Positions 1 through 4,682 are shown, numbered from the stretch's first letter. The stretch is 5,188 nt of DNA from Methanosarcina sp. (GCA_024280975.1 JAMXLQ010000010.1:1-5188); one strand, 5' to 3'. Numbers and translations: made by a program. The notes: generated by a model not told the origin, from the sequence alone.

Positions 1-79
1 GGATAGTCGTAGGAGGTTGGCGCGGTGCGTCTATCCCTTATTTCTGCGCACCTAACCAAGCCTATTGATATCAAGAATA
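1..79. other. Short non-coding edge with a weak hairpin
   Basis: No gene is seen in the first 79 bases. An inverted repeat GGTGCG (24-29) / CGCACC (47-52) and a 10-bp palindrome TTGATATCAA (65-74) lie just downstream of the minus-strand gene that ends at 80. There is no T-tract on the minus strand after them, so a terminator role is only a guess. Confidence 0.3.
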
Positions 80-439
80 TTATTCACTGATCCAAGCCTT
101 TGCTTTGCCAAATTCATTATTACTGAAAACTTTCACCTGGACAGGAATAATGAATTTAAATACATTGACAGAATCGTTTATCCAATGAACATCAGAAACA
201 ATCGCAACTTTTTCGAATGAAAGTGTGTGCCACGATACCTTTGCATCCTCTAAGTATGCATCAAGTGAATAATGTACAAAATCTTCACGTAGTTGATAAA
301 GCATGCGAATCTTCTTGTGCCTTTGCAATTTGTCTTTCATTGCAGGAATTAGTACAGTGTCGTAGTCTTCTCCTGTTATTGTTCCACTACCAATAATACC
401 TAAAACATTGTCCGGCAAACCTTGAATAAGTTCCATCAT
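80..439 (-). CDS. SpoIIAA-like (STAS-related) domain protein
   Basis: This is a 119-aa protein that I recognise as a member of the SpoIIAA-like family (small STAS / SEC14-like alpha-beta fold). Typical features are the opening ELIQGLPDNVLGI, a following G(S/T)ITGEDYDTVLIPA segment, the central basic LQRHKKIRMLYQL segment, and FEKVAIVSDVHWI near residue 80, ending in a short AKAWI motif. The length matches the usual 115-125 aa, so it looks complete. There is no signal peptide or membrane segment, so it is probably cytoplasmic. The biochemical role of the family is not settled; related STAS domains bind lipids, nucleotides or partner proteins. The start is the first of two adjacent ATG codons (439-437), with GGAG at 451-448 on the minus strand, 8 nt upstream. 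It stands alone, transcribed leftward, away from the transposase remnant. The family call is firm; the function is unknown. Confidence 0.85.
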   Translation of the reverse strand: MMELIQGLPDNVLGIIGSGTITGEDYDTVLIPAMKDKLQRHKKIRMLYQLREDFVHYSLDAYLEDAKVSWHTLSFEKVAIVSDVHWINDSVNVFKFIIPVQVKVFSNNEFGKAKAWISE

Positions 440-447
440 AATATTTT

Positions 448-451
448 CTCC
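448..451 (-). promoter_or_regulatory. Ribosome binding site of the SpoIIAA-like gene
   Basis: GGAG on the minus strand lies 8 nt before the ATG at 439. This fixes the first of the two tandem ATG codons as the likely start. Confidence 0.65.
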
Positions 452-564
452 AAAGCGAACTTGAAATTATTCGAATAATATGCACAAATAAATGAAAGTA
501 CTTTTCCGAGCCTTATACGTGCATATATGAATATCCATATAAAAACGCCACCTTGAAGACTAAA

Positions 565-580
565 GGTATATTTATAAGCT
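565..580 (-). promoter_or_regulatory. Archaeal TATA-box promoter for the SpoIIAA-like gene
   Basis: On the minus strand the sequence AGCTTATAAATATACC is a good archaeal TATA box. Initiation about 25 nt downstream would fall near 545, giving a leader of roughly 105 nt before the ATG at 439. A second, weaker AT-rich candidate (TTTTTATATGG) lies at about 535-545. The assignment rests on sequence only. Confidence 0.5.
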
Positions 581-589
581 AAATATTTA

Positions 590-605
590 CTGGCAGTCCT
601 GCCAG
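590..605. repeat. Perfect 7-2-7 inverted repeat
   Basis: CTGGCAG-TC-CTGCCAG is a GC-rich perfect inverted repeat with a 2-base centre. It sits just upstream (minus-strand sense) of the TATA box at 565-580, a position suitable for an upstream operator. The tiny centre fits a dimeric protein site better than an RNA hairpin. Confidence 0.6.
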
Positions 606-661
606 CCGTTCAGCCGATATCCAATATCCATCCCGTTGTGCTGGATTCGGCACATCTGACA

Positions 662-698
662 GGCTCTATTAAGACCTACTATACGTTACCGTAGAGCC
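662..698. repeat. Inverted repeat GGCTCTA / TAGAGCC with inner hairpin
   Basis: GGCTCTA (662-668) pairs perfectly with TAGAGCC (692-698). An alternative inner pairing is TACG (682-685) with CGTA (690-693), extended imperfectly by CT/AG. The arms compete for the same bases, so two folds are possible. Confidence 0.5.
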
Positions 699-724
699 AC
701 TGTAGCTAGATTTGAGAATATACT

Positions 725-740
725 TGGAACACTTGTTCCA
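725..740. repeat. Perfect 7-2-7 inverted repeat
   Basis: TGGAACA-CT-TGTTCCA has the same 7-2-7 geometry as the repeats at 590 and 777, with a different sequence. Confidence 0.6.
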
Positions 741-751
741 GCTAAACCAAT

Positions 752-801
752 ATCCTTGAGTCGGAAGATTACAGAAGTGACAATGTTGTCACGTCAAGGA
801 T
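752..801. repeat. Nested stem-loop enclosing a 7-2-7 inverted repeat
   Basis: The outer arms ATCCTTGA (752-759) and TCAAGGAT (794-801) are perfectly complementary over 8 bp. They enclose GTGACAA-TG-TTGTCAC (777-792), a perfect 7-2-7 inverted repeat, separated from the right outer arm by one base. On the minus strand the whole is 78 nt downstream of the tnpA stop. It could be a folded end of the element or a small structured RNA. Confidence 0.6.
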
Positions 802-878
802 GTACTTGCTGTGCAAATCCCTGAAATGATCAACTATAGTAAATCAAAGTTGCGCCAGCGCTCTGGTTATAATGGTTA

Positions 879-1411
879 TTAAAAATCGAATATTTTCATT
901 TGCTGAAATGCTTCTTTTTCTTCCTGGTTTCCTTGATTTTCAATATAGTTTTTGATAACATCGGAAGTCGTTCCATCTCCTACAGTTCCAATGTAACCTC
1001 TATCACTTCAAAATTCGCTACCCTAAGGCCGTTTTTTGATTTAGGGTATTGTTTAAAGATTTGTCTTGCTGTAATACATTTTGTAACTTGCATCACTTTT
1101 GACGGAGAATACTTGGGTTCAGCTCCAACAAAAAATATGTCCGTGATCTTCATCACTACCAATTGCATCAAACTCAAAACAGTATCTTTCACTAATTTCA
1201 AAGGATACATTTTTCAAAAAGTTTACGAGAATTCCGTAGATGTACACATTAATTTGTTTGCCAGCTTTCCTGATATCGCATTTAATAGCATTAATCCTTT
1301 AATAGTATCAGGATAAATAGGAACATTTTTGTGAACCCCTACGGAAAGTAGGTTGTAAAAGTTGTGGGCTGTATAAAGTATTGTCTGCTCGTCTACGACT
1401 GAAACCTCCAT
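879..1411 (-). pseudogene. tnpA: Decayed IS200/IS605-family TnpA (Y1 HUH transposase)
   Basis: Four reading-frame segments together rebuild an IS200/IS605 TnpA, a single-strand transposase that uses an HUH motif and one tyrosine. Segment 1 (from 1411) gives YTAHNFYNL and NVPIYPDTIKG. Segment 2 (about 1259-1131) gives LKNVSFEIS and the HUH region as DEDHGHIF. Segment 3 (about 1129-1012) gives GAEPKYSPSKVMQVTK and ITARQIFKQYPK. Segment 4 (1022-879) gives GSEF-stop-SDRGYIGTVGDG and SDVIKNYIENQG, ending in KIFDF and TAA. Damage seen: frame changes near 1260, at 1130-1136 (an extra T directly after the HUH motif) and near 1022; and a TGA at 1008-1010 where the family has Trp. DHGH (1137-1148) probably comes from DHVH by one base change. 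The catalytic Tyr codon (993-995) survives. No tnpB lies beside it, and the ends of the element were not located. The N-terminal start is uncertain. It cannot make a working protein. Confidence 0.88.
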
Positions 1412-1426
1412 CTCAAATGGGGAGAG

Positions 1427-1440
1427 TCAAATTAGCACTT
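1427..1440. repeat. 14-base exact repeat, copy 1 (tnpA leader)
   Basis: TCAAATTAGCACTT occurs here and again at 2015-2028 in the leader of aor. This copy begins 16 bases upstream of the nominal tnpA start (minus-strand sense). Confidence 0.7.
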
Positions 1441-1450
1441 GAGCAACACA

Positions 1451-1503
1451 AGCTTCACAAATGTGAATTTGCAATTTGCTATCAATACCCACCTATATTT
1501 GAA
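1451..1503 (-). promoter_or_regulatory. Promoter-operator module, copy A (before tnpA)
   Basis: On the minus strand, AAGGAGG followed by TTCAAATATAGG (1503-1492) resembles a BRE plus TATA box. Thirty to forty bases downstream lies the palindrome TTCACA-AA-TGTGAA (1454-1467), close to the expected initiation site. Similarity to copy B at 1691-1742 extends over about 85 bp: the 20-base palindrome blocks (1451-1470 and 1691-1710) match at 16 of 20 positions, and the TATA-proximal part is recognisably alike. This would drive transcription toward the broken tnpA. Confidence 0.5.
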
Positions 1504-1553
1504 CCTCCTTCAGGGTAAATAATTCCTCAATTTTTTCATTTCTAAATGATAGC

Positions 1554-1612
1554 CTGGAACCGAGCCGAGTTAAACGGACCTGCATCGCTGCGCAGCCGTT
1601 CTGCTGTTCCAG
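1554..1612. repeat. Three-tier nested stem-loop
   Basis: CTGGAAC (1554-1560) pairs with GTTCCAG (1606-1612), AACGG (1573-1577) with CCGTT (1596-1600), and CTGC (1580-1583) with GCAG (1592-1595), leaving an 8-base loop. All paired arms are perfect. The element is GC-rich in an AT-rich surrounding and lies between copies A and B of the promoter module. It could be a structured transposon end or an RNA. Confidence 0.55.
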
Positions 1613-1633
1613 TGGTATTTTGTCCAAATTATG

Positions 1634-1663
1634 AATCTACCGCTTAAGCGGACATAGCAGATT
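1634..1663. repeat. 12-bp perfect palindrome inside an outer inverted repeat
   Basis: CCGCTTAAGCGG (1640-1651) is a perfect palindrome. It is enclosed by AATCT (1634-1638) and AGATT (1659-1663). It lies about 30 bases left of palindrome B, within the stretch that promoter B would transcribe. Confidence 0.55.
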
Positions 1664-1690
1664 ACGAACTCATGATCCACTAACACCAGG

Positions 1691-1742
1691 AAGTTCACAA
1701 TTGTGAACTTACAATTAATAATTATACTTGCTAATATTTAAA
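1691..1742 (-). promoter_or_regulatory. Promoter-operator module, copy B, with 20-bp palindrome
   Basis: AAGTTCACAATTGTGAACTT (1691-1710) is a perfect 20-bp palindrome. On the minus strand it is preceded by AAAAGGAG and TTTAAATAT (1742-1734), a good BRE plus TATA arrangement. The expected start of transcription, about 25 nt from the TATA centre, falls at the edge of the palindrome, where a repressor would block initiation. No gene follows on the minus strand until the tnpA remnant, so the target is unknown. Confidence 0.55.
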
Positions 1743-1779
1743 CTCCTTTTTTCGGGCAAAATATGCCTAAAAATCTTCA

Positions 1780-1821
1780 CCAGTCATCAGGTAAAAATCA
1801 TTTTGCCAGCAGGTGAAAAAT
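1780..1821. repeat. Short imperfect tandem repeat
   Basis: CCAGTCATCAGGTAAAAAT (1780-1798) and CCAGCAGGTGAAAAAT (1806-1821) are related by small deletions and insertions. TTCACC (1776-1781) and GGTGAA (1812-1817) also form an inverted repeat around the block. Confidence 0.4.
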
Positions 1822-1964
1822 AGGAAACAGTAGATGATTAATATACTAATAAAAAAATCAAGTTGGAAAAAAATCGAGCTAAAAAGGATAAAGGTACCGA
1901 GTTCGATATAAGAATAAATGTATGAGGGTTCTGTATTTGCAACAAATTTTTTTATAGGACAAAT

Positions 1965-1974
1965 TTTATAAATA
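1965..1974 (+). promoter_or_regulatory. Probable TATA box of the aor-moaD unit
   Basis: TTTATAAATA is the best archaeal TATA match upstream of aor. Initiation about 25 nt downstream would fall near 1995-2000, giving a leader of about 175 nt before the TTG start. A weaker candidate, AAATTTTATTTAA, lies near 2000-2011. Confidence 0.45.
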
Positions 1975-2014
1975 AACGTCACATAATTACATATCATTAA
2001 ATTTTATTTAACGT

Positions 2015-2044
2015 TCAAATTAGCACTTTTACCCAATTAGTGCT
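2015..2044. promoter_or_regulatory. 14-base repeat copy 2 and AGCACT/AGTGCT inverted repeat in aor leader
   Basis: TCAAATTAGCACTT (2015-2028) is identical to 1427-1440. Within and after it, AGCACT (2022-2027) and AGTGCT (2039-2044) form an inverted repeat with an 11-base spacer, and ATTAGCACTTTT / ATTAGTGCTTTT also reads as a near-identical direct repeat. It sits just downstream of the predicted aor transcription start, so it could be an operator. Confidence 0.45.
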
Positions 2045-2158
2045 TTTGTACTCATCCGGCAGTTCTCATTAAAACTTTGTTCAGGGGTAGTGAGTAAGAG
2101 ACTTGTGTCGGAAAACCGTAATTTTATCATTGTAATTAATATTTGAAAATATATCCAT

Positions 2159-2165
2159 GGAGGAG
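2159..2165 (+). promoter_or_regulatory. Strong ribosome binding site that sets the aor start
   Basis: GGAGGAG lies 7 nt before TTG at 2173. The upstream in-frame TTG at 2143 has no such site, and the ten extra residues it would add match nothing in the family. Confidence 0.75.
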
Positions 2166-2172
2166 ACCATCT

Positions 2173-4008
2173 TTGCTAGGGGGATACGCAGGAAGATTTC
2201 TTGATGTTAATCTTGAAAATGGGAAACTTAAAGACATATTGCTCGATGAAGAAGTTTTGAGGATGTACCTTGGAGGAAAAGGGCTCGGCCTGAAATTCAT
2301 ATACGATGAGCTCAGGGATGACATCCAGCCTTTTGACCCGGATAATCTTCTGGTTTTTTCAACAGGCCCGGCTACAGGGGCCAGAGTGCCTACTAGCGGG
2401 CGTTACCATATCCTTACCAGCAAATCTCCTCTGACAGGAGGATTGGGAAGCGGAAATTCGGGAGGGAAATGGGGACCATATCTGAAATTTGCGGGGTATG
2501 ATGGTGTAGTAGTCAGAGGAATTTCGAATAAGCCAGTTTACCTGAGCATCATAGATGGAAAAGCCGAGCTTGTGGAAGCTCCTGAAATCTGGGGAATGAC
2601 CACGATAAATGTCACGGCTGAACTTATCGACAGAACTACAAAAGACCCCAGAAAAACCTCGGTTGCATGCATCGGGCCGGCCGGAGAAAACCTGATTAGT
2701 ATGGCCTGCATCATGAATGATGAACACAGGACAGCAGGCAGAACAGGCTCTGGAGCTGTTATGGGTAGCAAGAAGTTAAAGGCAATAGTGGTTTCAGGAA
2801 ACGATAGGCAAAAGCCTGCGAATCCCGATATGCTTATCGAAAAAGTTGCAGAGTCAATGACCCTTATAAAGGAAAATCCGGTTACTGGCCCAAAAGGAGG
2901 ATTGCACGTTTACGGGACTGCAGTTCTCGTAAACATCGTTAACGCGCACGGAGCATATTCTTCAAGAAACTTCCAGAATAGTTATTTCCCTGATGCCGAT
3001 GAGCAAAGCGGAGAACGGCTTACTGCAACCTATCTCACAGGTAGGACTGGCTGCTGGGGCTGTCCAATTGTCTGCGGAAGGAAATCCGTTGTTCCAGATG
3101 GGCCTTTCAGTGTCAAAACGGAAGGTCCGGAGTATGAGACTATTTTCGCCCTTGGATCCAACTGCAGTGTAAAAGAACTTGATGCTGTTATAAAAGCAAA
3201 TCACTTCTGCAATGAGTTCGGGATTGATACTATTTCCATGGGAGGAACCATTTCCTGTGCCATGGAGCTTGTCGAGAAAGGCAAGATTCCTGAAGAAAAA
3301 TTGCAGGGTTTGAACCTGAAATTCGGAAATGCAGCGGCAATGGTTGAATCTGTCTGGAGAACAGCCTATAGAGCTCGGTTCGGAGCAGATCTGGCGCTTG
3401 GCTCGAGAAAGCTTGCAGAAAAGTATAATGCGTCGGAGCTTTCTATAAACGTCAAGGGTATGGAACTGCCAGCATATGACCCGCGTCCAATTCAGGGCAT
3501 AGGGCTTGGGTATGCGACTGCGAATCGTGGAGGTGACCATGTTTATGGCTATACCATTCCAGCCGAGATTATAGGGTTACCAAAGAAGCTTGACCCATAT
3601 TCTACCGAAGGCAAGCCTGAATGGACAATTTTCATGCAGGATATGGGCTCTGTGATTAACTCAACTGTAATTTGCCTATTTACAAGTTTTGCAATTGGGC
3701 TCCCTCAGTACGCGGGTATGCTCGAAGCAATTACAGGTCTGGAACTTAATCCTGAAAAACTGCTCAAGATTGGAGAAAGGATAACAAACCTTGAACGAGT
3801 GATAAATAACAGATATGGGCTTGACAGGGCAGCGGATGTTCTTCCAAAACGCTTCACTGAAGAATATGTGTCAGCAGGTCCGTCAAAAGGACAGATTTCC
3901 CACGTGCCTGAAATGATAGACAAGTATTATTCACTCCGTAACTGGGTTGACGGAAAACCTACTGAAGAAAAGCTGAAAGAGCTTGAAATTCCTTTAAGAA
4001 CGTCTTAA
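2173..4008 (+). CDS. aor: Tungsten-type aldehyde:ferredoxin oxidoreductase
   Basis: The 611-aa protein, read from TTG 2173, is a full-length AOR-family enzyme (P. furiosus AOR has 605 aa). The family oxidises aldehydes to carboxylic acids in the cytoplasm and passes electrons to ferredoxin, using a tungsten bis-pterin and one [4Fe-4S] cluster. The N-terminal domain (about 1-210) has YAGRFLDVNL, LGGKGLG, GRYHILTSKSPLTG, GNSGG and AGRTGSGAVMGSKKLKAI. The C-terminal domains carry the cluster ligands Cys294, Cys297, Cys301 (CWGCPIVC) and Cys501 (VICLF). Glu322 (GPEYE) and His456 (GGDH) match active-site Glu313 and His448 of the P. furiosus enzyme. Oddities: the dimer-metal motifs EXXH are KANH and AAMV, and both DxxGL(D/C) motifs start with Asn (347 and 496). 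A MoaD-like gene follows after 49 nt, probably in the same transcript. The substrate is unknown; it could be another AOR subfamily with a different aldehyde range. Confidence 0.93.
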   Translation: MLGGYAGRFLDVNLENGKLKDILLDEEVLRMYLGGKGLGLKFIYDELRDDIQPFDPDNLLVFSTGPATGARVPTSGRYHILTSKSPLTGGLGSGNSGGKWGPYLKFAGYDGVVVRGISNKPVYLSIIDGKAELVEAPEIWGMTTINVTAELIDRTTKDPRKTSVACIGPAGENLISMACIMNDEHRTAGRTGSGAVMGSKKLKAIVVSGNDRQKPANPDMLIEKVAESMTLIKENPVTGPKGGLHVYGTAVLVNIVNAHGAYSSRNFQNSYFPDADEQSGERLTATYLTGRTGCWGCPIVCGRKSVVPDGPFSVKTEGPEYETIFALGSNCSVKELDAVIKANHFCNEFGIDTISMGGTISCAMELVEKGKIPEEKLQGLNLKFGNAAAMVESVWRTAYRARFGADLALGSRKLAEKYNASELSINVKGMELPAYDPRPIQGIGLGYATANRGGDHVYGYTIPAEIIGLPKKLDPYSTEGKPEWTIFMQDMGSVINSTVICLFTSFAIGLPQYAGMLEAITGLELNPEKLLKIGERITNLERVINNRYGLDRAADVLPKRFTEEYVSAGPSKGQISHVPEMIDKYYSLRNWVDGKPTEEKLKELEIPLRTS

Positions 4009-4057
4009 AGCTCAAAAGGCCTTTATAGCAACCAAAATAATATTTCAAGGCCGTAAT

Positions 4058-4342
4058 ATGAAAGTAAAAGTAAAATTCCTGGCTTCAATCCGCGAAATCG
4101 TCGGAGTGCACGAAATCCCACTCGAAATAAGTCCAGACAATACAGTGGAATCCCTGCTTGAGATTCTGGAATCTCGCTTCGGAACAGAGTTCAAAGAAGC
4201 AGTTGGAAAGCCTTTTGAGGATAAGAATCCCAAAATCATGTTTCTTGTTAACGGCAGGGATATAGATTTTCTTAAAGGGTCAAGAACTGAATTGAAAGAG
4301 GGAGATACCGTAGTGCTTATTCCGCCTGTTGCAGGCGGATAA
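4058..4342 (+). CDS. moaD: Archaeal MoaD/ThiS-family sulfur carrier (ubiquitin-like)
   Basis: This is a 94-aa beta-grasp protein. It opens with MKVKVKFLASIREIVG, has a TVESLLEIL helix near residues 30-40, the late VNGRDID and LKEGDTVVLIPP strands, and the diagnostic C-terminal Gly-Gly. In this family the terminal glycine is adenylated and thiocarboxylated by an E1-like MoaB/MoeB enzyme, then gives sulfur to molybdopterin synthase (with MoaE) to build the pterin dithiolene. It follows aor by 49 nt on the same strand. The AOR cofactor needs four dithiolene sulfurs, so a dedicated carrier makes sense. No moaE or E1 gene is in the window. Haloarchaeal relatives (SAMP1) also tag proteins, so a modifier role is possible. 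The start ATG has only a weak AAGG site (4047-4050). Confidence 0.88.
   Translation: MKVKVKFLASIREIVGVHEIPLEISPDNTVESLLEILESRFGTEFKEAVGKPFEDKNPKIMFLVNGRDIDFLKGSRTELKEGDTVVLIPPVAGG
4322..4338 (+). repeat. GC-rich hairpin over the moaD stop
   Basis: CCGCCTG-TTG-CAGGCGG is a perfect 7-bp stem with a 3-base loop. It is made by the codons for the PPVAGG tail and ends one base before the TAA. No T-tract follows directly, so it is not a classic intrinsic terminator; it may stabilise the 3' end of the message or be a by-product of the conserved tail. Confidence 0.6.
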
Positions 4343-4428
4343 GAGACAAACCTGAGCCGAAAAACACAAATCCAATTAATAACCGTCGACTAATACTTGT
4401 TAATCGAAAAAGTGCAAATCAAAAATTG

Positions 4429-4448
4429 TTTTTAAATTCCATTTTTTT
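4429..4448 (+). terminator. T-rich terminator after the aor-moaD unit
   Basis: Runs of five T (4429-4433) and seven T (4442-4448) on the plus strand, about 90-105 nt after the moaD stop, match the oligo-T signals used by archaeal RNA polymerase. No strong hairpin is needed or seen directly before them. Confidence 0.45.
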
Positions 4449-4513
4449 CTATCCATCTAAGCAATGATTTTACTGAGTGCACTCTTTATTGGGTTTTTCA
4501 ATTTGCTTTCTAG

Positions 4514-4574
4514 GTACGGCATTTAAGAACCTAAGAAGCTAGGAATTTAAAAAATCAATTTGAGAAAGCCGTAC
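4514..4574. repeat. Nested inverted repeat in spacer
   Basis: GTACGGC (4514-4520) pairs perfectly with GCCGTAC (4568-4574). Inside, TTTAA/TTAAA and CCTA/TAGG form a second stem with a 3x3 internal loop. The outer arms could be the ends of a tiny mobile-element remnant or the base of an RNA structure. Confidence 0.5.
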
Positions 4575-4615
4575 TGATAGTTCCAAAACAGATTTATGTT
4601 AATGCGTGCAGTAAG

Positions 4616-4631
4616 CTATAAGATAAAATAA
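4616..4631 (+). promoter_or_regulatory. Possible TATA promoter of the isochorismatase-family gene
   Basis: CTATAAGATAAAATAA is the best TATA-like stretch upstream. Initiation near 4643 would give a leader of about 40 nt. The sequence is AT-rich here, so the exact box is uncertain. Confidence 0.35.
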
Positions 4632-4654
4632 ACTACAGATAAAAATAAACTGCA
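4622..4654 (+). repeat. Two-copy tandem repeat near promoter
   Basis: GATAAAATAAACTACA (4622-4637) is followed directly by GATAAAAATAAACTGCA (4638-4654); the copies differ by one inserted A and one substitution. Confidence 0.6.
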
Positions 4655-4670
4655 AATGGAATTGACAAGG

Positions 4671-4675
4671 GGTGA
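4671..4675 (+). promoter_or_regulatory. Ribosome binding site of the isochorismatase-family gene
   Basis: GGTGA, within AAGGGGTGAG, lies 7 nt before ATG 4683 and sets that start. Confidence 0.65.
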
Positions 4676-4682
4676 GCCTGGT

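Larger units (their letters stand above)
440..878. other. Intergenic region rich in short palindromes, no gene
   Basis: No convincing gene is seen in these 439 bases on either strand. A 54-codon open stretch on the plus strand (660-824) has no ATG start and matches nothing I know. The part near 440-590 is the promoter and leader of the leftward SpoIIAA-like gene. The rest (590-801) holds several perfect short inverted repeats, listed separately, and lies directly downstream of the broken transposase. It may include the right end of that element, a non-coding RNA, or the remains of another insertion. Confidence 0.6.
1412..2172. other. 760-bp gene-free region with duplicated module and hairpins
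   Basis: No gene is supported here. From left to right it holds a 14-base repeat (1427-1440), a promoter-palindrome module (1451-1503), two nested stem-loops (1554-1612 and 1634-1663), a second copy of the module (1691-1742), a short imperfect direct repeat (1780-1821), a very AT-rich stretch (about 1780-2015), and the promoter and leader of the downstream aor gene. A 76-codon hydrophobic open frame on the minus strand (1997-1767) has no ribosome binding site and reflects AT richness. Confidence 0.6.
4343..4682. other. 340-bp gene-free spacer between moaD and the isochorismatase gene
   Basis: No gene is supported. A 20-codon hydrophobic open frame starting near 4464 has no ribosome binding site. 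The spacer contains T-tracts after moaD (4429-4448), a 10-bp palindrome GAGTGCACTC (4475-4484), a nested inverted repeat (4514-4574), a tandem repeat (4622-4654) and the promoter and ribosome binding site of the next gene. Confidence 0.6.

Noticed and set aside
660..824. 54-codon plus-strand open frame ending in GCTCCANP
   Set aside because: There is no ATG start and no family match, and the region is explained better by dense inverted repeats.
900..1316. 138-codon plus-strand open frame, hydrophobic
   Set aside because: It lies antisense over the transposase remnant, whose minus-strand frames give clear TnpA motifs; the plus frame matches nothing and has no ribosome binding site.
1554..1612. 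Possible group II intron domain V
   Set aside because: It starts near GAGCCG, but the pairing does not give the expected domain V shape or GNRA loop, and no intron-encoded protein is present.
1767..1997. 76-codon minus-strand open frame with a hydrophobic stretch
   Set aside because: It is rich in Ile, Phe and Tyr as expected from AT-rich DNA, has no ribosome binding site, and has no recognisable motif.
2045..2140. Possible cofactor or tungstate riboswitch in the aor leader
   Set aside because: Only short 4-5 bp pairings such as ACTCA/TGAGT were found, and nothing resembling a known riboswitch core.
2962..3540. 192-codon minus-strand open frame inside aor
   Set aside because: It is an antisense shadow of the oxidoreductase coding frame with no known motif.
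4464..4526. 20-codon hydrophobic plus-strand frame
   Set aside because: It has no ribosome binding site, is very short, and overlaps the inverted repeat at 4514.
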